A DNA stretch of 64,000 bases from NCBI RefSeq assembly GCF_000282595.1, contig NZ_AKIZ01000016.1:434001-498000 (forward strand). The letters are read 5' to 3'. This stretch comes from Phyllobacterium sp. YR531 (GTDB lineage: Bacteria > Pseudomonadota > Alphaproteobacteria > Rhizobiales > Rhizobiaceae). The notes below the pieces were generated by a model, which saw only the letters and a program-made list of their open reading frames with translations, had not been told where the DNA came from and did not search any database. Shown here piece after piece: positions 15,601 through 26,287 of this stretch (positions are counted from its first letter, which is position 1; each line of letters begins with the position of its first letter). The position numbers and the translations under genes are program-made.

Positions 15601-16632
15601 TCAGTCCGTATATACGTCACGCGTCAGATTATTCAGATCCGGTGATGGGCTGTCCTTGGCAAACTCAATCGCTTCGGCGATTTCCTTTTCCACGCCTTCG
15701 CGAAGAACGGTAATTTGCTGATCATCAAGAAATCCAAATTCTTTCAACTGGTCCTCAAAGAAATGAATCGGATCACGGTTGCTGATCCAATCCTCAATTT
15801 CCTCTTTGGTGCGATAGCGATTGCGATCGCTTTTGGAGTGCCCGCGATGACGGTACGTTTTGCACTCGATAAGTGTGGGCCCCTCACCGCGCCGAGCCCG
15901 CTCTACGGCGTCGTGCGAAGCTTCCGCCACATCAGACAGGTTATTTCCGTCAACAATCACGCCGGGCATATTATAAGCTGGCGCGCGGTCGGCTACATTG
16001 GCAACAGCAGTCGAACGCGCTGTCGAAGTAGACATGCCATACCCATTATTCTCGCAAACGAAGACAACAGGAAGCTTCCATACAGCCGCCATGTTGAGCG
16101 CTTCGTGAAAGGCACCTTCATTGTTTGCGCCATCACCAAAATAGGAAATGACAACCTTGCCGTTCTTCTGCTTTTTGGCAGACAGCGCTGCACCAACGGC
16201 AATTGGAATGCCGCCGCCTACAATGCCATTAGCGCCAAGATTTCCTTTAGAAACATCGGCTATATGCATTGAGCCGCCGCGGCCCTTGCAGTAGCCCGTC
16301 TCTTTGCCGAAGAACTCGGCAAACATCCTCGAAACATCAGCGCCTTTGGCGATGCAATGGCCATGACCGCGATGGGTAGAAGTAATCATGTCATCTTCGG
16401 CAAGCGGCATGGATATGCCGACAGCACTGGCTTCTTGGCCTATAGAAAGGTGCATCGTGCCGTGAATAAGCCCGCGCGTGTATGATTCTTCAGCGCCCTC
16501 TTCGAAACGGCGGATCAGATACATTTTGCGCAAAGCTTCTTTCAATTGCTCGGACGAATAATGCCGAAATGCAAACGGAAGATTGCTGCCGTCATCCTTG
16601 AGTTTCGCATTTGACGTTCTGGCGGAAGCCAT
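15601..16632 (-). CDS. acoA: Thiamine-dependent dehydrogenase E1 alpha subunit
   Basis: A 343-residue E1 alpha subunit. The TPP-binding motif is clear: [20 protein letters not shown], then [13 protein letters not shown], with phosphorylation-loop-like [14 protein letters not shown]. The region [16 protein letters not shown], then [14 protein letters not shown], then GGSMHI, is typical of acetoin and pyruvate E1. The start is ATG 16632 with ribosome site AAGGAGCGCCGAG; the frame extends to a TTG at 16659, which lies upstream of that site. First gene of the aco-type operon; its promoter carries the same motif as the PTS promoter. Confidence 0.88.
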   Translation of the reverse strand: MASARTSNAKLKDDGSNLPFAFRHYSSEQLKEALRKMYLIRRFEEGAEESYTRGLIHGTMHLSIGQEASAVGISMPLAEDDMITSTHRGHGHCIAKGADVSRMFAEFFGKETGYCKGRGGSMHIADVSKGNLGANGIVGGGIPIAVGAALSAKKQKNGKVVISYFGDGANNEGAFHEALNMAAVWKLPVVFVCENNGYGMSTSTARSTAVANVADRAPAYNMPGVIVDGNNLSDVAEASHDAVERARRGEGPTLIECKTYRHRGHSKSDRNRYRTKEEIEDWISNRDPIHFFEDQLKEFGFLDDQQITVLREGVEKEIAEAIEFAKDSPSPDLNNLTRDVYTD

Positions 16633-16703
16633 CTCGGCGCTCCTTGACTGATTGTCCAACTACGCTGCCAACGCATTGAAAAACAGCATTGCAACTACTC
16701 TAT

Positions 16704-16732
16704 CGAGTAATGAACATTTGTATCTTAGTCAA
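16704..16732 (-). promoter_or_regulatory. Promoter of the aco-type operon with PTS-like motif
   Basis: On the minus strand a -35-like TTGACT (16732-16727) is followed by AAGATACAAATGTTCAT and a weak -10, TACTCG. The ten bases ACAAATGTTC (16721-16712) also occur in the PTS operon promoter, where they are half of a full palindrome. In both, the motif lies between -35 and -10, which suits a common repressor, most simply the SorC-type protein. Confidence 0.45.
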
Positions 16733-16765
16733 TACCTATGTGCATAATGTCGAGTTGCTTACAAA

Positions 16766-16797
16766 GAAAAAACGCCCACTTTTCGTAGGCGTTTTTT
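16766..16797 (-). terminator. Rho-independent terminator of acidic protein gene
   Basis: Stem AACGCC(C/T)AC-type hairpin: AAAAAACGCC and GGCGTTTTTT around a short loop. It ends in T-runs on both strands, so it may work in either direction. It lies 21 bases beyond the stop of the minus-strand gene 16818-17111. Confidence 0.8.
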
Positions 16798-16817
16798 GGT
16801 AGGAATGAATATGTGGT

Positions 16818-17111
16818 TCAATCGCCGAAGCGGCGCCCCTCACGCTCCGGATCCAGTGCAATCTCAGCCTCCTCCTTATCGTCCGGCAAGGCTTCGTCGC
16901 TTTCCTGATATGGATTGTCATCGTCATCTTCAGATAAATCGCCTGCGTCTTCGGATTCCACTTGGCGTCCACCCGAGATCACCAGTTCGTCATCCGCCTG
17001 CACTTCAGAGCTACCCACCTCATCCCAATCTTGAGTTTCAATGGGAGTTCTCAGCGGCTTTTCCTGATTTTCGTTCTGGGCCGTGCTGCTTTTGGCTTTT
17101 TCGTCGGTCAT
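16818..17111 (-). CDS. Small highly acidic protein
   Basis: A 97-residue, strongly acidic, probably disordered protein. It has clusters such as SEDDDDNPYQESDEALPDDKEEAEI and almost no hydrophobic core. No domain is recognised. The coding assignment rests on the frame, a plausible start (AAAGGAGTGCATT precedes the ATG) and a terminator just downstream. Its function is unknown. Confidence 0.65.
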   Translation of the reverse strand: MTDEKAKSSTAQNENQEKPLRTPIETQDWDEVGSSEVQADDELVISGGRQVESEDAGDLSEDDDDNPYQESDEALPDDKEEAEIALDPEREGRRFGD

Positions 17112-17253
17112 AATGCACTCCTTTATATAGAAGGAACGTCAAAGAACGCTTTTGGATGCATATTTTGCGTGCGATCAGTTTTTTTGCTTTTTGCCCTAAT
17201 CCACCCATAATGACCTGCGAGTCAGCAGCTTCACGTCATTTGGGGAGATATCC

Positions 17254-17982
17254 ATGACATCAAAATTCCTGACCCTTGCTTTCGCCACAACTGCGATGAT
17301 GGCCGTTCCTTTTGCAGCGTTTGCGGATGAAACTCCGCGCCCGCGCATTATTGTCACAGGCGAAGGTGAAGCTGCCGTAGCACCCGACACAGCAATTCTT
17401 TCGCTCGTTGTAATGGAAGAAAAGCCAACGGCACGGGAAGCATTGACAGCAAACAATGCATCAATGGCAAAAGTCCTCGATGGAATGAAGAAGGCCGGTA
17501 TTGCCGATCGCGATCTTCAGACATCGGGATTCAACATTGAACCGCGTTACGTCTACCCAGAAAACAATAATGGCAAGCAGCCGCCCGAAGCACCGAAGAT
17601 CGTGGGATATGCCGTGTCCAACTCGCTCTCCGTCCGTGTGCGTGATTTGAAAAAGGTTGGTGAAATCCTCGATCAGTCAGTATCACTTGGCGTCAATCAG
17701 GGTGGCAATCTGACATTTACCAATGACAAGCCGGACGCGATTCTCGAAGAAGCCCGCAAGAAGGCTGTGGCAAGTGCTGTTTCAAAGGCCAAGACGTTAA
17801 GCGCAGCCGCCGGTGTTGAACTCGGCAAAGTCGTTGAGATTAGTGAGCAGTCGTATAATCCTCGCCCGATGCCAATGGCGCAAGGCAAGATGATGGCAAT
17901 GGCCGCTGACTCCGTACCAGTAGCGGCTGGCGAGAATACCTATAACGTGTCAGTGAATGTAACATTCGAACTGAAAAACTAA
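17254..17982 (+). CDS. Periplasmic SIMPL-domain protein, BP26/Omp28-like
   Basis: A 242-residue secreted protein. A signal peptide of about 24 residues ([20 protein letters not shown], then DE) precedes a SIMPL/DUF541 domain: [66 protein letters not shown]. The pattern closely follows the Brucella immunogenic periplasmic protein BP26 (Omp28), which forms a large channel-like oligomer, although here the sequence is clearly diverged. The physiological role is unclear. The ribosome site is GGGGAGATATCC, and a strong terminator follows. Confidence 0.88.
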   Translation: MTSKFLTLAFATTAMMAVPFAAFADETPRPRIIVTGEGEAAVAPDTAILSLVVMEEKPTAREALTANNASMAKVLDGMKKAGIADRDLQTSGFNIEPRYVYPENNNGKQPPEAPKIVGYAVSNSLSVRVRDLKKVGEILDQSVSLGVNQGGNLTFTNDKPDAILEEARKKAVASAVSKAKTLSAAAGVELGKVVEISEQSYNPRPMPMAQGKMMAMAADSVPVAAGENTYNVSVNVTFELKN

Positions 17983-18005
17983 GAGCCACCATTCTTTGAC
18001 ATTGA

Positions 18006-18029
18006 GGGCGCCTTAAGGGCGCCCTTTTT
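18006..18029 (+). terminator. Rho-independent terminator after BP26-like gene
   Basis: Stem GGGCGCC/GGCGCCC with loop TTAAG followed by TTTTT, 23 bases after the stop codon. It also separates this gene from the convergent YcgN-like gene. Confidence 0.85.
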
Positions 18030-18043
18030 GTTGTCGGTGTCCC

Positions 18044-18496
18044 CTAACTGATCGGCACCTTGATCATGTGCTCGAAATAATCCTCATCGGATTTCAAGTC
18101 ATGGTCAAAGGCTGTCACTTGCCCACGCACCGAGATTCCAGCTTCATGAACGGTATCGCCGGAGCCTGAAACCAGCGGGTGCCACCAATAAAGATCCTGT
18201 CCTTCATCTATCAGCCGATAACCACAGGTTTCGGGAAGCCAATCAACAGTTCTAACGATTTCCGGTGTGAGGAAGACACAATCTGGAACTTTCTTTTTCC
18301 TGCCAACGTAATCTGAACATTGGCACGTTCCAGCATCAAGCAATGTGCATGCTACAGTTGTAAAATAGATTTCTTCCGTATCTTCGTCTTCAAGCTTGTG
18401 CAGGCAACAGCGGCCACAACCATCGCACAGGCTTTCCCATTCAGAGCGGTTAAGCTCATCAAGTGTTTTGGTTTTCCAGAATGGTTCGCTAGGCAT
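18044..18496 (-). CDS. YcgN-family cysteine-cluster protein
   Basis: About 150 residues matching the E. coli YcgN (UPF0260) pattern: [50 protein letters not shown], then [10 protein letters not shown] and WWHPLVSG. Conserved cysteines (CDGCGRCC and later ones) probably bind zinc or an iron-sulfur cluster; the function is unknown. The start is placed at ATG 18496, aligned with the family start; the frame is open to 18601, which would add 35 residues unlike the family. Confidence 0.82.
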   Translation of the reverse strand: MPSEPFWKTKTLDELNRSEWESLCDGCGRCCLHKLEDEDTEEIYFTTVACTLLDAGTCQCSDYVGRKKKVPDCVFLTPEIVRTVDWLPETCGYRLIDEGQDLYWWHPLVSGSGDTVHEAGISVRGQVTAFDHDLKSDEDYFEHMIKVPIS

Positions 18497-18740
18497 GCGC
18501 TCAAATACAACGCCGGCAACATCCCGTCCATTGCCTTGATGTCTCACCCATGAACGCAGGATGAACAGGCCCTTCACATCAGATACAGGCCGGGCCTGCA
18601 ATCCTGCATTATCGGATTCGGTCGCGCTGACCGCCTCCTATGACGACCGTCGGACAACAGGTTGCCACAAAATGGGAACAGGTTCCGGTCACAAACATTT
18701 TACGTATTTCAGACTTTCGAAATGCGAGACAGGGATGGAC

Positions 18741-20843
18741 ATGAAACGGACAGCACTTTTTTTCGCCTCAACGGCAATTCTATTTTCTTCGCCCCATGCG
18801 ATGGCAGAGCAACCAGCTTTGAACCGGCCATATATTTCATCGAATACCAATGTGCCGCAAATGCTGCTCGCCCAGGCTGAAAACCAGGAGCCGGAAGCGG
18901 AAGCAGTAGAAGAACCTGTCAAGAAACCGGTTGAAGAACAGGTAGATGACGCCAAACAGCAGGCGGCGGAAGAGTCGGACGCTGCTGCCGAGTCCCAAAA
19001 GCAGGCGGCCGAGCAGGCCAAAGAACAAGCTGATCAAGGCGCTCGCGATGCTGAGGCAGAAGCTGCTGCAAAAGCGGAGCAAGCTCAACGCGACGCTCAA
19101 GCGGAATCCGACAAAGCTGCTGAAGAACAAAAGGCTGTAGAAGCTGAGGCCAAACAAAAAGCCGCTGATGACGCAGCGGCTGCCGAGGCTGCACAGAAGC
19201 AAGCCGCCGAGGACGCAGAGCAGGCTAAGCGAGACGCCCAAGCCGAGGCTGATAAAGCAGCTGAGGAGCAGAAGGCTGTAGCTGAAGAGGCACGAAAGAA
19301 AGCCGCAGCAGAGGCCGAAGCAGCAAAAGCAACTGAAGAGGAAACGGCCAAGGAAGCGGAAAACGCTAAAAAGGCCGCTCAGGAAGAGGCTGACAAAGCC
19401 GCAGAAGCTCAAAAATCAGCGGAAGAAGAAGCTCGCAAGAAGACTGATCGCGCCCAGAAAGCTGCAGATAAACAGTCTGAACAGGCGGCCGAAGATGCAA
19501 AGAAAGCAGCTGATGAAGCTGCCAAGGAAACTTCTACCGAAGAAGCTGCGCCTCAAGCAGGTGAACAAGCGCCAAAGCCGGCGGTGACACCAAAGCCAAC
19601 TGGTGAAGCTCCTGCAACTCCTGCAGAAGAGGCAAAGCCTGCAGCACCTGATCAGGAAACAAGGCCTGCTGAGGGCACGGCAGAGGTTCCGGCAGGAGAA
19701 ACCGCCAAGCCTGACCCTCGGGAAGCGTCACCGCTACCGGAAAACGCTGCACCCGTGCTTGACAGTGACAAGTCGGTGAAGGGCGGCCGCGAAGGCAAGG
19801 GTCGTGGCGGCAAACGGGATCAGGTGACTGGTAAGCCGCCGGTTGAGCAGCCAGCGACGCCTCCTGTTGCGCCGCCAGAATCTGATGCAGAGGTGCAGCA
19901 GGAACTGGCACCGATCAAGATTGAACCAGTACGTACGGAAAAAGGCACACGCACCAAGGAACGCAGGCGCGATGAGCGGCCAGATGACGTGCAGGTCATC
20001 AAGCAGTTCGATAACCGCACGATTGTCGAAGTGAACAACAATATTTTCGTTGAAAGCTCTGATCGCCCTCGCATGTCTCGCGATGCACAGGATGTATATT
20101 ACGAGGATCTGCCACGCAGCCGCACACGTGAGACCATAGTGCGCGACAACGGCGTCCAGATCATCACGGTCCGCAATCGTTATGGCGATGTAATCCAACG
20201 TTCGCGCGTAATGCCCGATGGGCGTGAGGTCGTGCTGAGCTATGCGCCTGATTATGATCGTGAAGAGCGGGTTGAATGGCGCGATCCTGGTGATGATCTT
20301 CCACCACTACGTCTGACCATTCCCGTACGGGAATATATTATGGATGCTGAGGAAGCACCTGAGGAGGATGTGTACGAATTCTTCGCAAGGCCGCCGGTTG
20401 AGCGTGTAGAACGTCTCTATTCCGTCGACGAAGTAAAGCGTTCTGCCCGCATTCGCGACAAGGTACGCCGTGTCGATCTGGATACCATCACCTTCCCCTT
20501 TGGTTCGGCCGAAATTGGTGAGGATCAGATCGCGCGGATCGAAAGTGTTGCCAAGGCTATGGCTCAGACGTTGAAAAAGAACCCCGCTGAAACCTTCCTT
20601 ATCGAAGGACATACGGACGCTGTGGGCTCGGATCAGGCCAATCTTGTCCTCTCGGACAAGCGTGCAGAGTCAGTCGCGCAGGCTTTGACAAATGTCTTCG
20701 ACATCCCGCCTGAAAACATGGCAACGCAGGGCTATGGCGAGAGCTATCTGAAAATCAAATCAGACGGCCCTGAGCAGCAGAACCGTCGTGTCGCGATCCG
20801 CAGGATCACGCCGCTTGTTGCCCCATTGGCAAGCAATAAATAA
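18741..20843 (+). CDS. OmpA-family protein with long coiled-coil region
   Basis: A 700-residue envelope protein. A signal peptide (MKRTALFFASTAILF to AMA) leads to about 240 residues rich in Ala, Glu, Lys and Gln with heptad repeats. A Pro-rich linker and a middle domain (DDVQVIKQFDNRTIVEVNNN) follow. The last 130 residues are a peptidoglycan-binding OmpA domain: TFPFGSAEIGEDQ, LIEGHTDAVGSDQANLVLSDKRAESV, GYGESYLKI. It probably spans the periplasm and tethers the cell wall. ATG 18741 is preferred because AGGG lies 6 bases upstream; ATG 18735 is also possible. A terminator follows at 20861. Confidence 0.88.
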   Translation: MKRTALFFASTAILFSSPHAMAEQPALNRPYISSNTNVPQMLLAQAENQEPEAEAVEEPVKKPVEEQVDDAKQQAAEESDAAAESQKQAAEQAKEQADQGARDAEAEAAAKAEQAQRDAQAESDKAAEEQKAVEAEAKQKAADDAAAAEAAQKQAAEDAEQAKRDAQAEADKAAEEQKAVAEEARKKAAAEAEAAKATEEETAKEAENAKKAAQEEADKAAEAQKSAEEEARKKTDRAQKAADKQSEQAAEDAKKAADEAAKETSTEEAAPQAGEQAPKPAVTPKPTGEAPATPAEEAKPAAPDQETRPAEGTAEVPAGETAKPDPREASPLPENAAPVLDSDKSVKGGREGKGRGGKRDQVTGKPPVEQPATPPVAPPESDAEVQQELAPIKIEPVRTEKGTRTKERRRDERPDDVQVIKQFDNRTIVEVNNNIFVESSDRPRMSRDAQDVYYEDLPRSRTRETIVRDNGVQIITVRNRYGDVIQRSRVMPDGREVVLSYAPDYDREERVEWRDPGDDLPPLRLTIPVREYIMDAEEAPEEDVYEFFARPPVERVERLYSVDEVKRSARIRDKVRRVDLDTITFPFGSAEIGEDQIARIESVAKAMAQTLKKNPAETFLIEGHTDAVGSDQANLVLSDKRAESVAQALTNVFDIPPENMATQGYGESYLKIKSDGPEQQNRRVAIRRITPLVAPLASNK
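19075..19455 (+). repeat. Internal coding repeats of the coiled-coil region
   Basis: Three degenerate units of the type EQA(K/Q)RDAQAE-DKAAEEQKAV recur within the OmpA-family gene, starting near 19075, 19216 and 19363. They differ at the DNA level, so they are old protein repeats, not recent tandem duplications. Similar low-complexity tracts can change length between strains. Confidence 0.6.
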
Positions 20844-20860
20844 TCACCCTCAGTACGACG

Positions 20861-20888
20861 AAAACCCGGGCCTTGGTCCGGGTTTTTT
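20861..20888 (+). terminator. Rho-independent terminator after OmpA-family gene
   Basis: Stem AAAACCCGG/CCGGGTTTT with a seven-base loop (GCCTTGGT region), followed by a T-run, 17 bases after the stop codon at 20843. Confidence 0.85.
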
Positions 20889-20961
20889 GCGATTATCGCT
20901 TGAGTTCGCGCGTATGGTCGCTATTTGTTGCTTGAAACTATCCTTACACCGGACCGAGTAA

Positions 20962-21486
20962 ATGAAACGCATAGAAATCTTTATCGAAAACATCATCCTT
21001 GCTTCACGCTGGCTTTTGGTCGTCTTTTATCTGGGGTTGGCCATTGCGCTGGCGATCTATGCGTTTTCATTCGCCGGTAAGCTTGTCGATTTCGTCTCAA
21101 AGGTCATGATCCTTAACGAAACCGACACCATCTTGAAAATGCTGAGCCTTATAGATGCTGCGCTTGTTGCAAGCCTCGTGGTGATGGTCATTATTTCTGG
21201 CTATGAAAACTTCGTATCGCGGTTTGATCAGGCGGATGAGGTGCATTGGCTGGGCACGATTGATGCCGGCTCACTCAAGATCAAAGTTGCGTCAACTATC
21301 GTCGCTATTTCTTCGATCCATCTGTTGCAGATATTCTTGAACCTGACTCAGTACAGCAACGAACAGCTGATGTGGTTCACAATCATCCACCTTGCCTTCG
21401 TGTTCTCAGCCTTGTTTCTCGCATATATCGACAAGCTTATGGCCAAGGATAAGGGCGACAAGAAATCAAATGAGCCATCGCTCTGA
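20962..21486 (+). CDS. YqhA-like (UPF0114) membrane protein
   Basis: A 174-residue integral membrane protein of the UPF0114/YqhA family, function unknown. Typical segments are RIEIFIENIILASRWLLVVF, LGLAIALAIYAFSF, LSLIDAALVASLVVMVIISG, YENFVSRFD and LKIKVASTIVAISSIHLLQIF. About four membrane helices are present and the tail is lysine-rich. It is convergent with rpoD; the bidirectional terminator at 21575-21610 lies between them. Confidence 0.85.
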   Translation: MKRIEIFIENIILASRWLLVVFYLGLAIALAIYAFSFAGKLVDFVSKVMILNETDTILKMLSLIDAALVASLVVMVIISGYENFVSRFDQADEVHWLGTIDAGSLKIKVASTIVAISSIHLLQIFLNLTQYSNEQLMWFTIIHLAFVFSALFLAYIDKLMAKDKGDKKSNEPSL

Positions 21487-21574
21487 ATAAAAGACCTGGC
21501 AAATGCAGGGTTTTTATGAGGCTGACTAGGAATACTCAGCCAGCGCCTCCTACTCCCCAAATGGAGTAACCAGC

Positions 21575-21610
21575 AAAAAAACGGGACGGATTTTCATCCG
21601 TCCCGTTTTT
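21575..21610 (-). terminator. Bidirectional terminator, rpoD and YqhA-like gene
   Basis: Perfect 10-bp stem ACGGGACGGA/TCCGTCCCGT with loop TTTTCA, flanked by an A-run on the left and T-run on the right. It can therefore terminate rpoD (minus) and the plus-strand gene before it. Confidence 0.88.
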
Positions 21611-21630
21611 ATTTTCAGCAAAGTATTTGC

Positions 21631-23658
<2,028 letters not shown>

Positions 23659-23961
23659 ATTTTATGTCTCCAAGCGAGGTTCGCTTTTTTCATGCATGAG
23701 AACAACGAGTGCGGCAGCGCACCGGTTCCCCTACATCATCAAGGTATTAAATGATCGACTAGCCGAAATCCTGTTAATGGCGGATTAACCTTGTTATTCC
23801 GGTGGCGAACACGCTGCATATCTGTCGAATTTGCCGGTATTTCTGCTAAACCCACAAACATCAACGCAATATCTACAATTCTGCGCAATCTGATTCCGTC
23901 ATTATTGACCCACGTCAACCCCGACTCAACTGATTCGGGTCAAAAAAGCGAATCAATTCGG
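23659..23961 (-). other. Intergenic region, dnaG to rpoD
   Basis: This 303-base gap has no convincing gene. On the minus strand two imperfect copies of a TTGACC(C)GAAT-type sequence lie near 23930-23980, and TTGACG occurs near 23915-23920; one of these probably belongs to an rpoD promoter. I could not choose a single -10. Confidence 0.35.
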
Positions 23962-25926
23962 TCAAAAACCCTTTCCAGAGCGTCCAGAGGGGATTCCAAA
24001 CCCTTCAATCAGCGCTTCCGTTGCTTGCGCATTGCGGATATCGTTCTGAATATCGAGTAGTCTGTTAAGATTTTCGTCGGTCGCTTCGGTTGCCAAGGCA
24101 GTTTCGGCGACCTTCAGCTCCTTATGTAGTGTGCTTGCGCGCTGATGCAAGTGAACCGCCTGCCTCAAAGCTTCCAAAGCATCCTCTTCAGCAGCCTGTG
24201 CGGTGGCAGTCCACATCCTTGCGCGGCGCGTCAACGCTTCAAGGGCTTCGATCAGAGCGCCATGATTGGTATCGACCATTGCCTTGCGCATTTCAGCGCC
24301 ATTGGCAACGTGGTGTTCAGCCATCGCGTTTAACATGGCAGCGTGAAACCGCTTCAAATCCGGATGACTGAATTCGAGCCGCACGACAGTTTCAAAATCC
24401 TCCTCGATCAAACGCGGATGATTGAACAAAGTCATCAGAATCGCCGTTTCCCGCAATGGCGGCGCAGCCGATGTCGTCTTCACAAGAACCGAACGGGCCA
24501 AACTGTCCGACACGGCAAAACGGCCGCTAGCGGCGCCTTTTCCGCGTTGGCCATATCCGTTTTGACCGTAACCGTTGGGGTTATTGCCGTGCTCACCATT
24601 ATTCCGACGATCATTACCGCGCTGGCCAGAGCCAAAAAACTGCTGGATGCGTTCGCGTACGTCCTGCCCGTAATGTCGCCGAACATTTTCATCCGCGATG
24701 AGCGCGGTCATCTGTTTAAGACGCGCTTCGAGTTCGGCCCGGCGCTCGGGCGTATCGAAAACGCCGCTCGACGTTTCGCGGGTCCACAACATATCGGCCA
24801 AGGGACGTGCATCATTGAGCACATCCTGAAATGCCTGTGAGCCTGAGGACTTGACGAGATCATCGGGATCCTTGCCTTCCGGCAATACAGCAAACCGTAG
24901 TGAATAACCGGGTTTCAGCGCCGGTAAAGCCAAGTCGATAGCCCGGTAAGCCGCCTTGATGCCAGCACTGTCTCCATCGAAACAAAGCACTGGCTCCGGT
25001 GACATTCGCCAAAGAAGGTCAAGCTGATCTTCTGTCAATGCTGTTCCCAGCGGCGCAACCGCCTGGGCAAATCCCGCCTGTGCCAAAGCTATCACATCCA
25101 TATAGCCTTCAACCGCAATCACGGCTTTGGCTGGCTGGCCAGCCTGTGGTTGCGCCGCTTTGCGGGCACGTAGTGCATTAAAGAGAATTTTGCCTTTGTG
25201 GAAAAGCTCGGTCTCGTTGGAGTTCATGTATTTTGCAATGGCATTGGGAGCTAGCGCCCGCCCGCCAAACGCGATGATGCGCCCACGCAAATCCTCGATA
25301 GGGAACATGATACGATCACGGAACCGGTCAAAAGAAACAGGCTTATCGTCCCCATAGACCACCAGTCCGCAAGCCTCGATCTGGTCTTTCGTCGCGCCTT
25401 TGCTGGCGAGATGTTCTTTAAGGGCATTGCGGCTTTCTGGAGCATAACCAAGACGGTAGGAGTGCTGCGTTGCAGCACTCAGGCCACGGTCGCGCAAATA
25501 GGCACGTGCTTTCGCACCACCTGCCGCCTGCAGCTGGTCTTCAAAAAACTTCGTTGCCATTTCCATGACATCATAAAGCGTCGCACGTTTCGCCTCGCGG
25601 ATTTCCATCTCCGCATCGCGTGCGGGCATCGGAACGCCTGCCATGTCTGCTACGCGTTGAACTGCTTCAGGAAAACTCAAACCCTCAAGCTCGGTGAGAA
25701 AGCGGAAATGATCTCCCGTGACGCCGCAGCCGAAACAGTGATATCGCCCTTTGCGATCTTCGCAATGAAAACTGGGTGACTTCTCGCCATGAAATGGACA
25801 GCAGGCCCAGAAATCGCCTTTCTGTGCATTTGTCTTCTTCCGATCAAACGAAACGCGCGTCCCGATCACGCTGGAGATCGGCACACGCTCCCTGATCTCG
25901 TCGAGAAAAGATGGCGGAAATCGCAT
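23962..25926 (-). CDS. dnaG: DNA primase DnaG
   Basis: A 654-residue primase that makes RNA primers at replication forks. The N-terminal CHC2 zinc domain has Cys43, His46, Cys64 and Cys67 (CCPFHGEKSPSFHC and YHCFGCG). The catalytic core follows (FRDRIMFPIEDLRGRIIAFGGRAL), with a TOPRIM segment, AVIAVEGYMDVIALAQAG, and LCFDGDSAGIKAA with the metal-binding DxD-type acids. A Gly/Asn-rich linker around residues 440-475 (NNGEHGNNPNGYGQNGYG) precedes the helicase-interacting C-terminal domain. It sits upstream of rpoD, a conserved pairing. Confidence 0.97.
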   Translation of the reverse strand: MRFPPSFLDEIRERVPISSVIGTRVSFDRKKTNAQKGDFWACCPFHGEKSPSFHCEDRKGRYHCFGCGVTGDHFRFLTELEGLSFPEAVQRVADMAGVPMPARDAEMEIREAKRATLYDVMEMATKFFEDQLQAAGGAKARAYLRDRGLSAATQHSYRLGYAPESRNALKEHLASKGATKDQIEACGLVVYGDDKPVSFDRFRDRIMFPIEDLRGRIIAFGGRALAPNAIAKYMNSNETELFHKGKILFNALRARKAAQPQAGQPAKAVIAVEGYMDVIALAQAGFAQAVAPLGTALTEDQLDLLWRMSPEPVLCFDGDSAGIKAAYRAIDLALPALKPGYSLRFAVLPEGKDPDDLVKSSGSQAFQDVLNDARPLADMLWTRETSSGVFDTPERRAELEARLKQMTALIADENVRRHYGQDVRERIQQFFGSGQRGNDRRNNGEHGNNPNGYGQNGYGQRGKGAASGRFAVSDSLARSVLVKTTSAAPPLRETAILMTLFNHPRLIEEDFETVVRLEFSHPDLKRFHAAMLNAMAEHHVANGAEMRKAMVDTNHGALIEALEALTRRARMWTATAQAAEEDALEALRQAVHLHQRASTLHKELKVAETALATEATDENLNRLLDIQNDIRNAQATEALIEGFGIPSGRSGKGF

Positions 25927-26287
25927 ATGACTATTCGTTCTAAACCAAGCGCTGCTGCATAGTGAGGACAGTGGCGAGCACCGGCCTCAAGTCCATTATC
26001 ATTGTGCCTTAAATAAGATTGCTATGAAAGGCCTTCAAGCGCGTCATCCCCGACTCATACAGCATGACCAAAGCAGGAAGCGCTGCAATTTTTACGAAGC
26101 CGGCAAATTATCGAAATATCACATCCGAATTATCCACAACCAACAGATTTATGCTGAAAACGACACATTTATTCTTAGCCGGAACATATTTTTTTCGCTT
26201 TTTGAATGATATCTTATATTAATAAATTGCAATCAAACTAAGCATGGTTGCTATTCCGGTTCTTCCAACACGTCAGGATTTTAGCAA
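25927..26287. other. Intergenic region between dnaG and Na/Pi transporter
   Basis: This 361-base divergent region becomes AT-rich from 26100 to 26240. It must hold the promoters of dnaG (minus) and of the transporter (plus). The 61-codon frame at 26024-26209 has no ribosome site or family and is not called. No hairpin with a T-run was seen. Confidence 0.4.

Noticed and set aside
18837-19412. 191-codon minus-strand frame rich in Leu, Phe, Cys and Ser
   Set aside because: Antisense of the Ala/Glu/Lys coiled-coil repeats of the OmpA-family gene; composition is a by-product of those codons.
19060-19460. Repetitive DNA that could suggest a CRISPR or tandem repeat array
   Set aside because: Units are degenerate, have no constant spacers and keep the reading frame of the OmpA-family coiled coil.
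26024-26209. 61-codon plus-strand frame between dnaG and the phosphate transporter
   Set aside because: No ribosome site, no family resemblance and strong change to AT-rich sequence within it.
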